Shown: positions 7,315 to 15,908 of the stretch, piece by piece
How positions within the stretch are numbered: the first letter of the stretch is position 1
Layout: each line of letters begins with the position of its first letter
NCBI GenBank assembly: GCA_035719045.1
Contig: DASTGO010000441.1
Location: 1-41,070 of the forward strand
Source of the DNA: DASTGO01 sp035719045
Lineage (GTDB): Bacteria > Actinomycetota > Actinomycetes > Actinomycetales > Kineosporiaceae
Reading direction: 5' to 3'
DNA length: 41,070 bases
Translations under genes and position numbers: made by a program
Notes under the pieces: generated by a model
Told to the model about the DNA's origin: nothing
The model's database searches: none
The model's input: only the letters and a program-made list of their open reading frames with translations

Positions 7315-10300
7315 GTGTTCTCGAAGATCCTCGTCGCCAACCGCGGCGAGATCGCGGTGCGGGCTTCGCGCGCCTGCTATGAGCTCGGCGCCCGCACGGT
7401 CGCGATCTTCCCCTGGGAGGACCGTAACGCCGTCCACCGGATCAAGGCCGACGAGGCCTATCTGATCGGCGAACGGGGACACCCGGTCCACGCGTACCTC
7501 GATGTGACCGAGATCGTCCGCGTGGCCCGCGAGTCCGGCGCGGATGCGGTCTACCCCGGCTACGGCTTCCTGTCCGAGAACCCCGATCTCGCGCAGGCCT
7601 GCGCGGCGGCCGGCATCGCGTTCATCGGGCCCCCCGCCCCTGTGCTGCAACTGGCCGGCAACAAGGTGCGGGCGGTGGAGGCGGCGCGCGCCGCGGGACT
7701 TCCCGTGCTGCGCTCCTGCGCGCCCTCGGCCGATGCGGACGAACTGATGGCCGCGGCGGGTGCAGTGGGCTTCCCGCTGTTCGTGAAGGCGGTGGCCGGC
7801 GGCGGCGGGCGGGGTATGCGCCGGGTCGGGGAGCCCGGGCAGTTGCGTGATGCCCTCCAGACCGCGATGCGGGAGGCCGAGGGGGCCTTCGGCGACCCGA
7901 CCGTCTTCCTCGAGCAGGCGGTCCGGCGGCCCCGGCACATCGAGGTCCAGATCCTGGCGGACGCCACCGGCGAGGTGGTGCACCTGTTCGAGCGGGACTG
8001 CTCGGTCCAGCGGCGTCACCAGAAGGTCGTGGAGATCGCGCCGGCGCCCGCACTGGACCCGGCCATCCGGGAGGCGGTCTGCCGGGACGCGGTGGCCTTC
8101 GCCCGGCACATCGGCTACGTCAACGCCGGCACCGTGGAGTTCCTCGTGGACACCGTGGGGGAGCGGGCCGGACAGCACGTCTTCATCGAGATGAACCCGC
8201 GGATCCAGGTCGAGCACACGGTCACCGAGGAGGTCACCGACGTCGACCTGGTGCAGGCGCAGATCCGGATCGCCGCCGGACAGACCCTGGCCGACCTCGG
8301 TCTGTCCCAGGACCGGATCCAGCTCCGGGGGGCGGCCCTGCAGTGCCGGATCACCACGGAGGACCCGGCCAACGGCTTCCGCCCGGACACCGGACTGATC
8401 AACACCTACCGCTCCCCGGGCGGGGCCGGCATCAGGCTCGACGGGGGTACCGCCCACGCGGGCGCCTCGATCAGCCCGCACTTCGACTCGATGCTGGTGA
8501 AGCTGACCTGCCGGGGTCACGACTTCCCGGCCGCGGTGAACCGGGCCCGGCGGGCGCTGGCCGAGTTCCGGATCCGCGGGGTGAGTACCAACCTGCCGTT
8601 CCTGCAGGCCCTGCTCGCCGAACCCGACTTCCTCGCCGGTGGCGTGACCACCTCCTTCATCGACGAGCGGCCGCACCTGCTGTCGGCACGACCGAGCGCA
8701 GACCGCGGCACCAAGCTGCTCACCTGGCTGGCGGACGTCACGGTGAACCGGCCGCACGGCCCGGCACAGGTGCATGTCGCCCCGCAGACCAAGCTGCCTC
8801 CGCTCGACCTCAGGCAGCCGGTGGCCGACGGTTGGCGGGCCGTGCTGCAGCAGCGGGGCCCGGAGGGGTTCGCCTCGGCCCTGCGGGCGCAGACCGCGGT
8901 GGCCGTCACGGACACCACCTTCCGGGACGCCCACCAGTCCCTGCTGGCCACCCGGGTGCGCACCCGTGACCTGGTGGCCGCCGGGCCGCACGTCGCCCGG
9001 CTGACCCCGCAACTGCTGAGCGTGGAGTGCTGGGGCGGGGCCACCTACGACGTTGCGCTGCGCTTCCTCGGCGAGGACCCCTGGGAGCGGCTGGCGGCGC
9101 TGCGGGAGGTCATGCCGAACCTCTGCCTGCAGATGCTGCTGCGCGGCCGGAACACCGTCGGGTACACCCCGTACCCGACGGAGGTGACCGATGCCTTCGT
9201 GCAGGAGGCCGCCGCGACCGGGATCGACGTGTTCCGCATCTTCGACGCCCTCAACGACGTCGATCAGATGCGTCCCGCCGTCGAGGCGGTCCGGGCCACC
9301 GGGACCGCCGTCGCGGAGGTCGCCCTCTGCTACACCGCCGACCTCACCGACCCGGGCGAGAAGCTCTACACCCTGGACTACTACCTGCGGCTGGCCGAGC
9401 AGATCGTGCAGGCGGGGGCGCATGTCCTGGCGATCAAGGACATGGCGGGACTGCTGCGCCCGCCCGCCGCCCGGACCCTGGTGACGGCCCTGCGGGAGCG
9501 GTTCGACCTGCCGGTCCACCTGCACACCCACGACACGGCGGGCGGGCAGCTGGCCACGCTCATCGCCGCGATCGACGCCGGGGTGGACGCGGTCGACGCG
9601 GCGAGCGCCTCGATGGCGGGGACCACCAGCCAGCCCCCCATGTCCGCCCTGGTGGCCGCCCTGTTGCACACGCAGCGGGATCCGGGACTGGAACTGCGCG
9701 CGGTGATGGACCTGGAGCCCTACTGGGAGGCGGTCCGGCGGGCGTACGCACCGTTCGAGTCGGGACTGCCGTCCCCGACCGGCCGGGTCTACGACCACGA
9801 GATCCCCGGCGGGCAGCTGTCGAACCTGCGCCAGCAGGCGATCGCCCTCGGGCTGGGGGAGAAGTTCGAGCAGATCGAGGCGATGTACGCCGCAGCCGAC
9901 CGGATCCTCGGCCGGCTGGTCAAGGTGACCCCGTCCTCGAAGGTGGTCGGGGACCTCGCCCTGCACCTGGTCGCGGTCGGGGCGGACCCCGCCGAGTTCG
10001 CCGAACACCCGGAGCGGTTCGACATCCCCGACTCGGTGATCGGCTTCCTCGGCGGGGAGCTGGGCGAGCCGGCGGGCGGCTGGCCGGAGCCCTTCCGCAG
10101 CCGTGCCCTGTCGGGCCGCGGCACGCCGCGGCGGGTGGTGGAACTGTCCGAGGAGGACCGCAAGGCGCTCGCCGGCGACCGGCGGCAGACCCTGAACCGG
10201 CTGCTGTTCCCCGGTCCCACCCGGGAGTTCCAGGCGGTCCGCGAGACCTACGGCGACGTGTCCGTGCTCGACACCGCGGACTACCTGTTCGGGTTGCGGC

Positions 10301-10704
10301 CCGGAGTGGAGCACAGCGTCGAGCTGGAGCGCGGCGTGCGACTCATCGCCGGGCTGGAGGCCGTCGGTGACGCCGACGAGCGCGGGATGCGGACCGTGAT
10401 GTGCACCCTCAACGGGCAGCTGCGGCCGATCCAGGTCCGGGACCGTTCCGTCGCGGTCGAGGTGCGCACGGCCGAGCGGGCCGACCCGACCCGTCCGGGA
10501 CAGATCGCGGCACCGTTCGCGGGTGTGGTCTCGCTCAAGGTGGCCGAGGGCGACACCGTCGAGGCGGGCGCGACCGTGGCCACGATCGAGGCGATGAAGA
10601 TGGAGGCGTCGATCACCACGCCGGTCGCCGGATCCGTGCAGCGGGTCGCGATCGGCCCGGTGCAGCAGGTCGAGGGCGGGGACCTGGTCCTGGTCGTGGG
10701 CTGA
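7315..10704 (+). CDS. pyc: Pyruvate carboxylase (single chain)
   Basis: Biotin enzyme of 1129 residues that carboxylates pyruvate to oxaloacetate with ATP and bicarbonate, refilling the citric acid cycle. Domains in order: biotin carboxylase (residues 1-450: KILVANRGEIAVR at the start, the GGGGRGMR ATP loop, FIEMNPRIQVEHTVTEEV); carboxyltransferase (about 520-820: DTTFRDAHQSLLATRVRT, the metal-binding HLHTHDTAG and the MAGTTSQPPMS motif with the catalytic Thr); then the tetramerisation region; and the C-terminal biotinyl domain with EAMKMEA (biotinylated K1095, 34 residues from the end). Length matches the family. GTG 7315 has a GGAGG site 6 nt upstream. It is monocistronic, with a palindrome in front and a strong hairpin behind. 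Confidence 0.97.
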   Translation: MFSKILVANRGEIAVRASRACYELGARTVAIFPWEDRNAVHRIKADEAYLIGERGHPVHAYLDVTEIVRVARESGADAVYPGYGFLSENPDLAQACAAAGIAFIGPPAPVLQLAGNKVRAVEAARAAGLPVLRSCAPSADADELMAAAGAVGFPLFVKAVAGGGGRGMRRVGEPGQLRDALQTAMREAEGAFGDPTVFLEQAVRRPRHIEVQILADATGEVVHLFERDCSVQRRHQKVVEIAPAPALDPAIREAVCRDAVAFARHIGYVNAGTVEFLVDTVGERAGQHVFIEMNPRIQVEHTVTEEVTDVDLVQAQIRIAAGQTLADLGLSQDRIQLRGAALQCRITTEDPANGFRPDTGLINTYRSPGGAGIRLDGGTAHAGASISPHFDSMLVKLTCRGHDFPAAVNRARRALAEFRIRGVSTNLPFLQALLAEPDFLAGGVTTSFIDERPHLLSARPSADRGTKLLTWLADVTVNRPHGPAQVHVAPQTKLPPLDLRQPVADGWRAVLQQRGPEGFASALRAQTAVAVTDTTFRDAHQSLLATRVRTRDLVAAGPHVARLTPQLLSVECWGGATYDVALRFLGEDPWERLAALREVMPNLCLQMLLRGRNTVGYTPYPTEVTDAFVQEAAATGIDVFRIFDALNDVDQMRPAVEAVRATGTAVAEVALCYTADLTDPGEKLYTLDYYLRLAEQIVQAGAHVLAIKDMAGLLRPPAARTLVTALRERFDLPVHLHTHDTAGGQLATLIAAIDAGVDAVDAASASMAGTTSQPPMSALVAALLHTQRDPGLELRAVMDLEPYWEAVRRAYAPFESGLPSPTGRVYDHEIPGGQLSNLRQQAIALGLGEKFEQIEAMYAAADRILGRLVKVTPSSKVVGDLALHLVAVGADPAEFAEHPERFDIPDSVIGFLGGELGEPAGGWPEPFRSRALSGRGTPRRVVELSEEDRKALAGDRRQTLNRLLFPGPTREFQAVRETYGDVSVLDTADYLFGLRPGVEHSVELERGVRLIAGLEAVGDADERGMRTVMCTLNGQLRPIQVRDRSVAVEVRTAERADPTRPGQIAAPFAGVVSLKVAEGDTVEAGATVATIEAMKMEASITTPVAGSVQRVAIGPVQQVEGGDLVLVVG

Positions 10705-10746
10705 CCGGACGGCCCGGACCCGCGGTCCGGATCTGCTGAGCGCAAA

Positions 10747-10782
10747 GGTGAGGGTCCCTGCCCACGGGCGGGGACCCTCACC
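10747..10782. terminator. Bidirectional terminator between pyc and the VWA gene
   Basis: Perfect 12-bp arms GGTGAGGGTCCC (10747-10758) and GGGACCCTCACC (10771-10782) with a 12-nt loop. It lies between two converging genes, 42 bp after pyc and 44 bp from the stop of the VWA gene, so it can serve both. Confidence 0.85.
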
Positions 10783-10826
10783 ACGTCCTCGGAGCGCGTT
10801 GCCCGAGAACCCACCCTCAGGCGTCG

Positions 10827-12503
10827 CTACTGCTGCCGGCGGGCGAGCGCGTCGAAGAGGATCGTCTTGAGTTCGTCCGGCGCGGTGGTGACGTAGGCGA
10901 AGCCGTGACTGGGCGCCACGATCTGCTGCAGCACCTTGAGGTCGGCGTCGGGACCGATCCCGACCGCCACGAACCGGATCGGCTTCTGCGGATCGGTCAG
11001 CAGGGTGAGCTTGGTGGTCAGATCCTGCAGGCTGATCCCGCCCGGGTCGTCGTTCACACCGTCGGTGAAGAGCACGACGCTGTTCACCGAGGCGGCGTCG
11101 TACTGCTCGGTGGCGTACTTCATCGCGGCCAGCGACGTGGCGTACAGTGCCGTGCCGTCACCGCCGAGGTAGTTCCCCAGGCTCTTCAGGTGGTCGTTGA
11201 CCGAGTCCCGGTGCGTGACGTCCCCTTCCTCGGCGCTGAGCGGCGCGAGCGCATCGAGCTGGCGGTAGAAGGAGCCCCCGGGGGTGAGGTTCCGCGAGAA
11301 GATCCACAAGCCGACGGAGGAGTTGTCCGAGAGCAGGTTGCCCGCGCCGACGGCGGCGCCCCCGGCCAGCTGGGCCCGGGTGATCTTGCCGCCGATCAGG
11401 CTCTTCATCGACAGCGACACGTCGATGACCACGGTCATGTGCGACGGGCGGACCAGTGACTGCAGCCGCTCCAGGAAAGCGGTGATCGCGCTGGGGTCCG
11501 GGATGGACAGTGCGGTGACGGCGTTCGCCCTCACGCCGGCGCCACCGGCACCGGTACCGCTGGAGTCCCGGAAGCCGCTGCGCCGGACGATCTCACGGGC
11601 CGGGGCACCCTCGAGGGCCCCCACGACGGTGTCGGTGGCGATCGACCGGGAGGACCCCTGCAGCCGTGGCGCGACCCGCAGCACGGGGTAGTCCAGGGAC
11701 GGTGACCCGTCCTGCGGGTACACCGCCACCATCTGCGAGGAGGACTGCTTCCGGTTGGTGGTGAAGACGTTGATCTCGCTGGTGACCAGCAGCGGTGTCT
11801 CGGCGTCGTTCTGCACCGCGGCGTCGATGACCCGCTTCGGGGTGGGCGCGGTGGACCGGGTCGAGGCCAGCACGGCGGCCGCGACGGCCTGGTCGGCGGC
11901 CGCCGTCTTGCCGAGGGTCTGCCAGAGCCCGAGCACGGCCAGCACACCCGAGGCGTTGTTCTGCAGGTCGGGCATGGCGACGGGGCGGACCCCGCTCAGT
12001 GCCCCGGCCCAGGTCGGGGGATGAGCGGCCCACCCGAGCTGCCTGACGACGGCCGCACTGGTGGTGATGACCAGGGGGGACGAGGCGAAGGAGGTCTCCG
12101 GCCGCAGCGGCCACTGGTCGACCTGGCGCGTCCACAGCGAGGAGTCGGGGATCCACAGCTGCGGAGCGCGCTCCGCGGGCAGCAACTGGGCCTTGCGCAC
12201 GGTGTCTGCGGGCGCCTCGGCAGTCACCGCCGCCGTCAGGCAGGTGCCGTCCCCGAGGGCCGCGCCCTGCAGCGGGCGCACGATGGACTGCACGGCGCTG
12301 AGCAGTTCGGGCGCCACCACGACACTGATCGGGGTGGGCGGGCAGTCTCCTCCCACGGCGCTGCTCCAGGGCAGGTCCAGCGAGAACCCGAGTGCACGCG
12401 CGAGCCTGGGACCTGCCAGGACGGTCCCCGCCACGAACACGATCACGATCAGCACTCCGAGCCGGCGCCGTCGTCGACGCAGGGATGGGCGGTGCTTGCT
12501 CAC
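10827..12503 (-). CDS. Membrane-anchored substrate-binding-like/VWA domain protein
   Basis: A 558-residue protein. An Arg-rich start (SLRRRRRRLG) is followed by one hydrophobic segment (about 16-32, LGVLIVIVFVAGTVLAG), so it is an anchored or secreted extracytoplasmic protein. Residues of about 55-330 look like a periplasmic-binding-protein fold (ISVVVAPELLSAV, LWIPDSSLW, PLVITTSAAVV, MPDLQNNASGV). The C-terminal part (about 355-558) is a von Willebrand A domain with the MIDAS motif DVSLS (361-365) and FTDGVND. The pairing is familiar in actinomycete genomes, but its function is not established. GTG 12503 was chosen because the Arg-rich anchor follows directly and GAGGCG lies just upstream; the reading frame extends 34 codons further, without a family match. 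Confidence 0.82.
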   Translation of the reverse strand: MSKHRPSLRRRRRRLGVLIVIVFVAGTVLAGPRLARALGFSLDLPWSSAVGGDCPPTPISVVVAPELLSAVQSIVRPLQGAALGDGTCLTAAVTAEAPADTVRKAQLLPAERAPQLWIPDSSLWTRQVDQWPLRPETSFASSPLVITTSAAVVRQLGWAAHPPTWAGALSGVRPVAMPDLQNNASGVLAVLGLWQTLGKTAAADQAVAAAVLASTRSTAPTPKRVIDAAVQNDAETPLLVTSEINVFTTNRKQSSSQMVAVYPQDGSPSLDYPVLRVAPRLQGSSRSIATDTVVGALEGAPAREIVRRSGFRDSSGTGAGGAGVRANAVTALSIPDPSAITAFLERLQSLVRPSHMTVVIDVSLSMKSLIGGKITRAQLAGGAAVGAGNLLSDNSSVGLWIFSRNLTPGGSFYRQLDALAPLSAEEGDVTHRDSVNDHLKSLGNYLGGDGTALYATSLAAMKYATEQYDAASVNSVVLFTDGVNDDPGGISLQDLTTKLTLLTDPQKPIRFVAVGIGPDADLKVLQQIVAPSHGFAYVTTAPDELKTILFDALARRQQ

Positions 12504-12822
12504 GTCGCCTCGTTTCGCTGGGGGCGGCTCGTCAGAGGGTGCGCCGCGGACGGAGAGGCGAGGACGACAGGGACTGCCCCCGCCTCTCACCGCCCGGGGA
12601 CACACTCAAAGCCGAACAAACACTACTGTCCGTCACTAGCGGAGTTCGATACCCGGGTCAGACTAACCGCCCGTCACAGCAGACACGACCGCCGGGACAA
12701 GGTGGTCGCCCAAGGCCCCTGAATCACTACTCATCGTGACGTCCAATTTAGGATTTAATGACCGCGATAGCCCGTTTCCGGCCGGGCGGAGGCGCACAGA
12801 GGCCACCTGGCATGCTGAGCGG
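12504..12822. other. Intergenic region between divergent VWA and MTHFR-like genes
   Basis: 319 bp without a gene, clearly richer in A+T than its surroundings. On the minus strand TAGTGT (near 12620) is a possible -10 box for the VWA gene. On the plus strand the CATGCT box directly before 12823 may serve the MTHFR-like gene. No RNA gene or repeat was recognised. Confidence 0.5.
12811..12816 (+). promoter_or_regulatory. Possible -10 element (CATGCT) of the MTHFR-like gene
   Basis: CATGCT, then 6 nt, then GTG 12823. This is the same spacing as at other starts in this window, suggesting a leaderless mRNA. The hexamer itself is weak. Confidence 0.4.
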
Positions 12823-13764
12823 GTGACGGCGCGGGTCCGGCGAACGGCCGGTGAGGTGTTCCAGGAGGCTGGCAGTGGAGTCCTGCTCTACGGCCTGACA
12901 CCACCGCGTCTGGAGACCGACCCGGACCGGGCGGACGAGATCGCGGCCATCACGGTGGATCGGCTGGCGGCACTGGACCTGGACGCCCTGATCCTCTACG
13001 ACGTGGACGCCGAGAGCGACCGGGCAGCGGGGGAGCGGCCCTTCCCCTTCGTGCCGATGATGGATCCGGCGGCGTTCCTGACCCGGCACCTGATCCGTTG
13101 GGGCGGCCCGGCAGTCGTCTACCGTGCCGTGGCCAAGTACGCCCCTGCGGAACTCCGGCAGTTCCTGCAGGCTGCTGATCCGCAGCGGCTGCTCACCGTG
13201 TTCGTCGGCGGATCAGCGGCCGACCAGCCGATGCAGACCACCCTGGACGACGCCTACCGCCTGCGGTCGGCCCACCGGCCGGACCTCACCCTCGGCGGGG
13301 TGCTCATCGCCGAGCGACACGCCGCCCGCGGCGACGAACATGAGCGCATGCTGCGCAAGCAGGCTGCAGGCTGCGGATTCTTTGTCTCCCAGGTCTGCTA
13401 TGACCTGGACCACACCCGCAACCTGCTGTCCGACTACGCCTACACCTGTCGCGACCGTGGTTTGGCACCCACTCCCGTCGTGCTCACCCTGGCTCCCTGC
13501 GGCTCGGCGAGGACACTCGACTTCATGACCTGGCTCGGGATCGACATCCCACGCTGGGTGCGCAATGAGATCCTCTACTCGGCCGACCCGCTGGGGGAGT
13601 CCTATGAGCAGTGCCTCGCCGGGGCGCGGGTCCTGATCGCGTTCTGCCGCCGGCTCGGCCTGCCGTTCGGGATCAACATCGAGAGCGTCACCAACCGCAA
13701 GGTGGAGATCGAGGCGTCGGTGGAACTCGCCCGAGAGGTCCGCGGACTGCTCGGCTCCCGCTGA
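12823..13764 (+). CDS. Methylenetetrahydrofolate reductase-like protein
   Basis: A 313-residue TIM-barrel protein related to the MetF-like proteins of actinomycetes, some of which reduce 5,10-methylene-THF. Seen: GVLLYGLTPPR at the N-terminus (a MetF-like strand 1), LDALILYDVDAE, VVYRAVAKYAP, GGVLIAERHAARGDEHERML, GCGFFVSQVCYD (matching the MetF segment with the conserved Gln) and PFGINIESVTNRK near the end. Sequence identity to classical MetF is low, so substrate and cofactor (NADH/FAD or other) are open. An upstream in-frame start at 12736 was rejected: that stretch is AT-rich and carries a TTA codon. Residues RLLTVFVGGSA are encoded by a 34-bp sequence that recurs inverted at 17551-17584. 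Confidence 0.7.
   Translation: MTARVRRTAGEVFQEAGSGVLLYGLTPPRLETDPDRADEIAAITVDRLAALDLDALILYDVDAESDRAAGERPFPFVPMMDPAAFLTRHLIRWGGPAVVYRAVAKYAPAELRQFLQAADPQRLLTVFVGGSAADQPMQTTLDDAYRLRSAHRPDLTLGGVLIAERHAARGDEHERMLRKQAAGCGFFVSQVCYDLDHTRNLLSDYAYTCRDRGLAPTPVVLTLAPCGSARTLDFMTWLGIDIPRWVRNEILYSADPLGESYEQCLAGARVLIAFCRRLGLPFGINIESVTNRKVEIEASVELAREVRGLLGSR
13186..13219 (+). repeat. 34-bp inverted repeat, copy A (inside MTHFR-like gene)
   Basis: Begins CGGCTGCTCACC and ends GGATCAGCGG. It is identical over 34 bp to the minus strand of 17551-17584, and similarity stops sharply at both ends. Here it is coding (RLLTVFVGGSA). Confidence 0.9.
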
Positions 13765-13790
13765 GACAGCCGGGTGGAACCGGACGGCGG

Positions 13791-15101
13791 TCAAGGAGAG
13801 GCCGACCTCCTGCGCGCGCCCGCCCGACCGGACCGGCCATCCGCACCCCCTGGGGCAGCAGGCCTCCCGGATGCAGACCGGGCCAGCCGACCGGCCTGGG
13901 GGACGAGGACGAGAAAGCTCGCCAGCGAGCCGACCACCAGCACCCAGGCGAGCCCGCGCACCGGGGACGGCACCGGCGGCAGCGTGAGGGCCAGCCCGCC
14001 GTTGACGAGGAGGATCCGCAGCGCCCCGGCCCGGCCCAGCAGGGCATTGGTCCGCCGGGCCACCGCCGGACCGCCGCCGAGCGCAACGGGCAGCAGGTAG
14101 GAAAGGGCGCCCACCAGGACCTGAGCGGCGAAACCGGCCACCAGCGCAGGGACGATCAGGTCCAGCCGGTCGCCGGCCTGACGCCAGTCGGTCGCCGTGG
14201 CCAGGTCGACGGCGACGAAACCGACCGCCGCGACGTACCAGACCATCCCCGCCAGCAGCGACCACGTCGCGAAGTGGGTCGCCGGCTTGGTGCGTAGGGT
14301 GTGGGCGAACGGCACAGCGAGGATCGCGACCCCGGCGAGGTACCCGACCAGACCGGCGGCAGCCCCCGGCGGCGGGCCCCACAGCGCCACGGCGACGGTG
14401 AGGAGGATCCCGGCGAGCAGCACGGGCAGCGCCCGGGACGCGGCCCGCTCGGCACCCTCGACGAGCCGGGTGCGCAGAGCCGTCGGCCAGAGGGTCACCA
14501 GGGTGCCCAGTACGGTCAGACCCAGCCAGCCGAGGACGTTCGTCACGACGTGGGCGACCACCAGTCGGCCCGCCGCCGCGGCCTCGGCCTCGACGTCGTC
14601 CGCAGCCGCCAGCACGGTGCCCAGCAGCGCACCGACAGGTAGCAGTGCGGCGGCGGCCACGTAGTACAGCACGATGACCCGGAACCGCGACGGCAAGGCC
14701 TGCCGCAGTTGGCGGCGCAGAGACCCGGCGTGCCACACCGCCGCGACCGCGATCGCGCACGCCCCGGGGATCACCAGAGGCTGGCCCGCGGCGAGGACCC
14801 CGGTGATCACGAGCAGCGCGCCGCCGTTGAACAGCACCAGCCGAACGGCCTGGTGGCGATGGGCCGTGGCGTCGGACGGGAGGTGCAGCAGAGTGTCGGC
14901 GAAGTGCCGGCTCCAGACCAGAATCGCGTGGCCGGCGGCGCCGAGGACCACGAGGTGGATCAGCAGCCAGCCGGGCACGGCCACGGCCGGAGCCAGCGCG
15001 GCCGCGACCGCGGTTGCCAGCAGCCAGGCCGCGGCGGGCAGGTCGCGCAGCGGGGAGAACCGGCGCCGGCTGGCGGGCACGGCACCGACCGGCCGGGTCA
15101 C
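13791..15101 (-). CDS. Polytopic membrane protein like the membrane domain of NirK-type copper oxidases
   Basis: A 436-residue integral membrane protein with about ten hydrophobic segments. The sequence from RFSPLRDLPAAAWLLA through HLVVLGAAGHAILVWSRHF to ALPSRFRVIVLYYVAAAALLPVG and VLGWLGLTVLGTLVTLWPT matches, from memory, the N-terminal membrane part found on some actinobacterial multicopper oxidase/nitrite reductase proteins. No cupredoxin domain follows: after the last segment only a basic Gly/Ala/Arg tail remains. Conserved His in HAILVWSRHF and VVAHVVTNVLGW may bind a metal or haem. GTG 15101 overlaps the stop of the upstream regulator gene (GTGA), so the two are translationally coupled. 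A role in nitrite/NO metabolism is inferred from context. Confidence 0.65.
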   Translation of the reverse strand: MTRPVGAVPASRRRFSPLRDLPAAAWLLATAVAAALAPAVAVPGWLLIHLVVLGAAGHAILVWSRHFADTLLHLPSDATAHRHQAVRLVLFNGGALLVITGVLAAGQPLVIPGACAIAVAAVWHAGSLRRQLRQALPSRFRVIVLYYVAAAALLPVGALLGTVLAAADDVEAEAAAAGRLVVAHVVTNVLGWLGLTVLGTLVTLWPTALRTRLVEGAERAASRALPVLLAGILLTVAVALWGPPPGAAAGLVGYLAGVAILAVPFAHTLRTKPATHFATWSLLAGMVWYVAAVGFVAVDLATATDWRQAGDRLDLIVPALVAGFAAQVLVGALSYLLPVALGGGPAVARRTNALLGRAGALRILLVNGGLALTLPPVPSPVRGLAWVLVVGSLASFLVLVPQAGRLARSASGRPAAPGGADGRSGRAGARRRSASP

Positions 15102-15826
15102 GTCGCCGAGGGCAGTGTCAGGACGCAGGCGCCGGGCTCGGCGAACGGCCGCAGCCGGACCACGGCCGCCGGTTCCCCCCAGTGCCGCAGCGCGCCTTCG
15201 ACCACTCCCTGGTGGACCCCGCAGACGACCTCGGGGTACTGCCGGGCCGCCGCCAGCAGCGGGCACCGGGTCAGCCGCACCGTGGCGGAGCCGGTGCTGG
15301 TGACCGGTCCGAAACGCAGCCGCTCCAGCAGGTCCACGGCCCCGGCCCGTGCCCTCTCCGGCTCGGAACAGCTCGGGGCAGGGATCATCGCGGCCAGGTC
15401 CTCGCCCCATTCCCGGCCCGCGGCGATCGCGTCCGGCCTCCGACGACGCGCGTCCCGGTGCAGGGCCGCGGCCAGCGCAGATGACAGGCCCACATACTCG
15501 GGGAACTCCCCGCCGCCATCCGTCCCGGCCGACTCGTACTGCCAGGCGGGACGGCCCCGGCCCTGCACCGCCGCCTTGCCCCGGTACACCAACCCCTGCC
15601 GCTCCAGTGCCTCCAGGTGCTGCCTCACGGTGTTGGGGTGCAGCGAGATCGCCGTGCTCACGGCCGCCAGAGTCATCGGGACCGCCCCGTCCCGCAGAGC
15701 CTGCAGGACCACCGCCTGGGCCGGCGACGTCCTGGGGCTGCCCTCCGGCCGCTCGGCGGTCCGTGGACCGAGACCGTCTGTGGGTCGCCCTTCGGCAAGA
15801 GGCGGGCGTCCAGGACTATTTTTCAC
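15098..15826 (-). CDS. HTH regulator with C-terminal cysteine domain (ArsR/SufR-like)
   Basis: A 242-residue DNA-binding protein. A winged helix (about residues 34-81: QAVVLQALRDG, LHPNTVRQHLEALERQGLV) is followed by an effector domain with four Cys at 153, 188, 202 and 234. The segment CPLLAAARQYPEVVCGVHQG (188-207) resembles the cluster-binding region of SufR-type regulators, so a redox-, Fe-S- or NO-sensing role is plausible; the ligand is inferred. Its stop overlaps the start of the membrane protein, and a hemerythrin gene is divergent. GTG 15826 was chosen because TACGGT stands 7 nt upstream; a palindrome covers this box and the start, suggesting autorepression. About 30 residues before the HTH look unstructured. 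Confidence 0.75.
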   Translation of the reverse strand: MKNSPGRPPLAEGRPTDGLGPRTAERPEGSPRTSPAQAVVLQALRDGAVPMTLAAVSTAISLHPNTVRQHLEALERQGLVYRGKAAVQGRGRPAWQYESAGTDGGGEFPEYVGLSSALAAALHRDARRRRPDAIAAGREWGEDLAAMIPAPSCSEPERARAGAVDLLERLRFGPVTSTGSATVRLTRCPLLAAARQYPEVVCGVHQGVVEGALRHWGEPAAVVRLRPFAEPGACVLTLPSAT

Positions 15827-15839
15827 GGTAGTAACCGTA
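15825..15839 (-). promoter_or_regulatory. Operator palindrome over -10 box and start codon of the HTH regulator
   Basis: ACGGT-AGTA-ACCGT (15825-15838) is a perfect 5-bp inverted repeat. On the minus strand it contains TACGGT (15839-15834), placed 7 nt before GTG 15826. It lies in an AT-rich stretch (about 15815-15846) shared with the divergent hemerythrin gene. Confidence 0.5.
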
Positions 15840-15908
15840 ATTAAATGGAGACCGGGTCGCCACCCCGGTGACCGGCCCGAACCGGACCCGGACAGGAAGG
15901 GGCTGCTG

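Noticed and set aside
7030..10314. A very long open frame (over 1000 codons) antisense to pyc
   Set aside because: It mirrors the codon pattern of pyc in a GC-rich genome and its translation has no recognisable domain; pyc itself matches its family end to end.
12736..12822. Upstream in-frame start for the MTHFR-like gene
   Set aside because: The stretch is AT-rich, contains a TTA codon (rare in such genomes) and lacks a ribosome binding site; GTG 12823 fits better.
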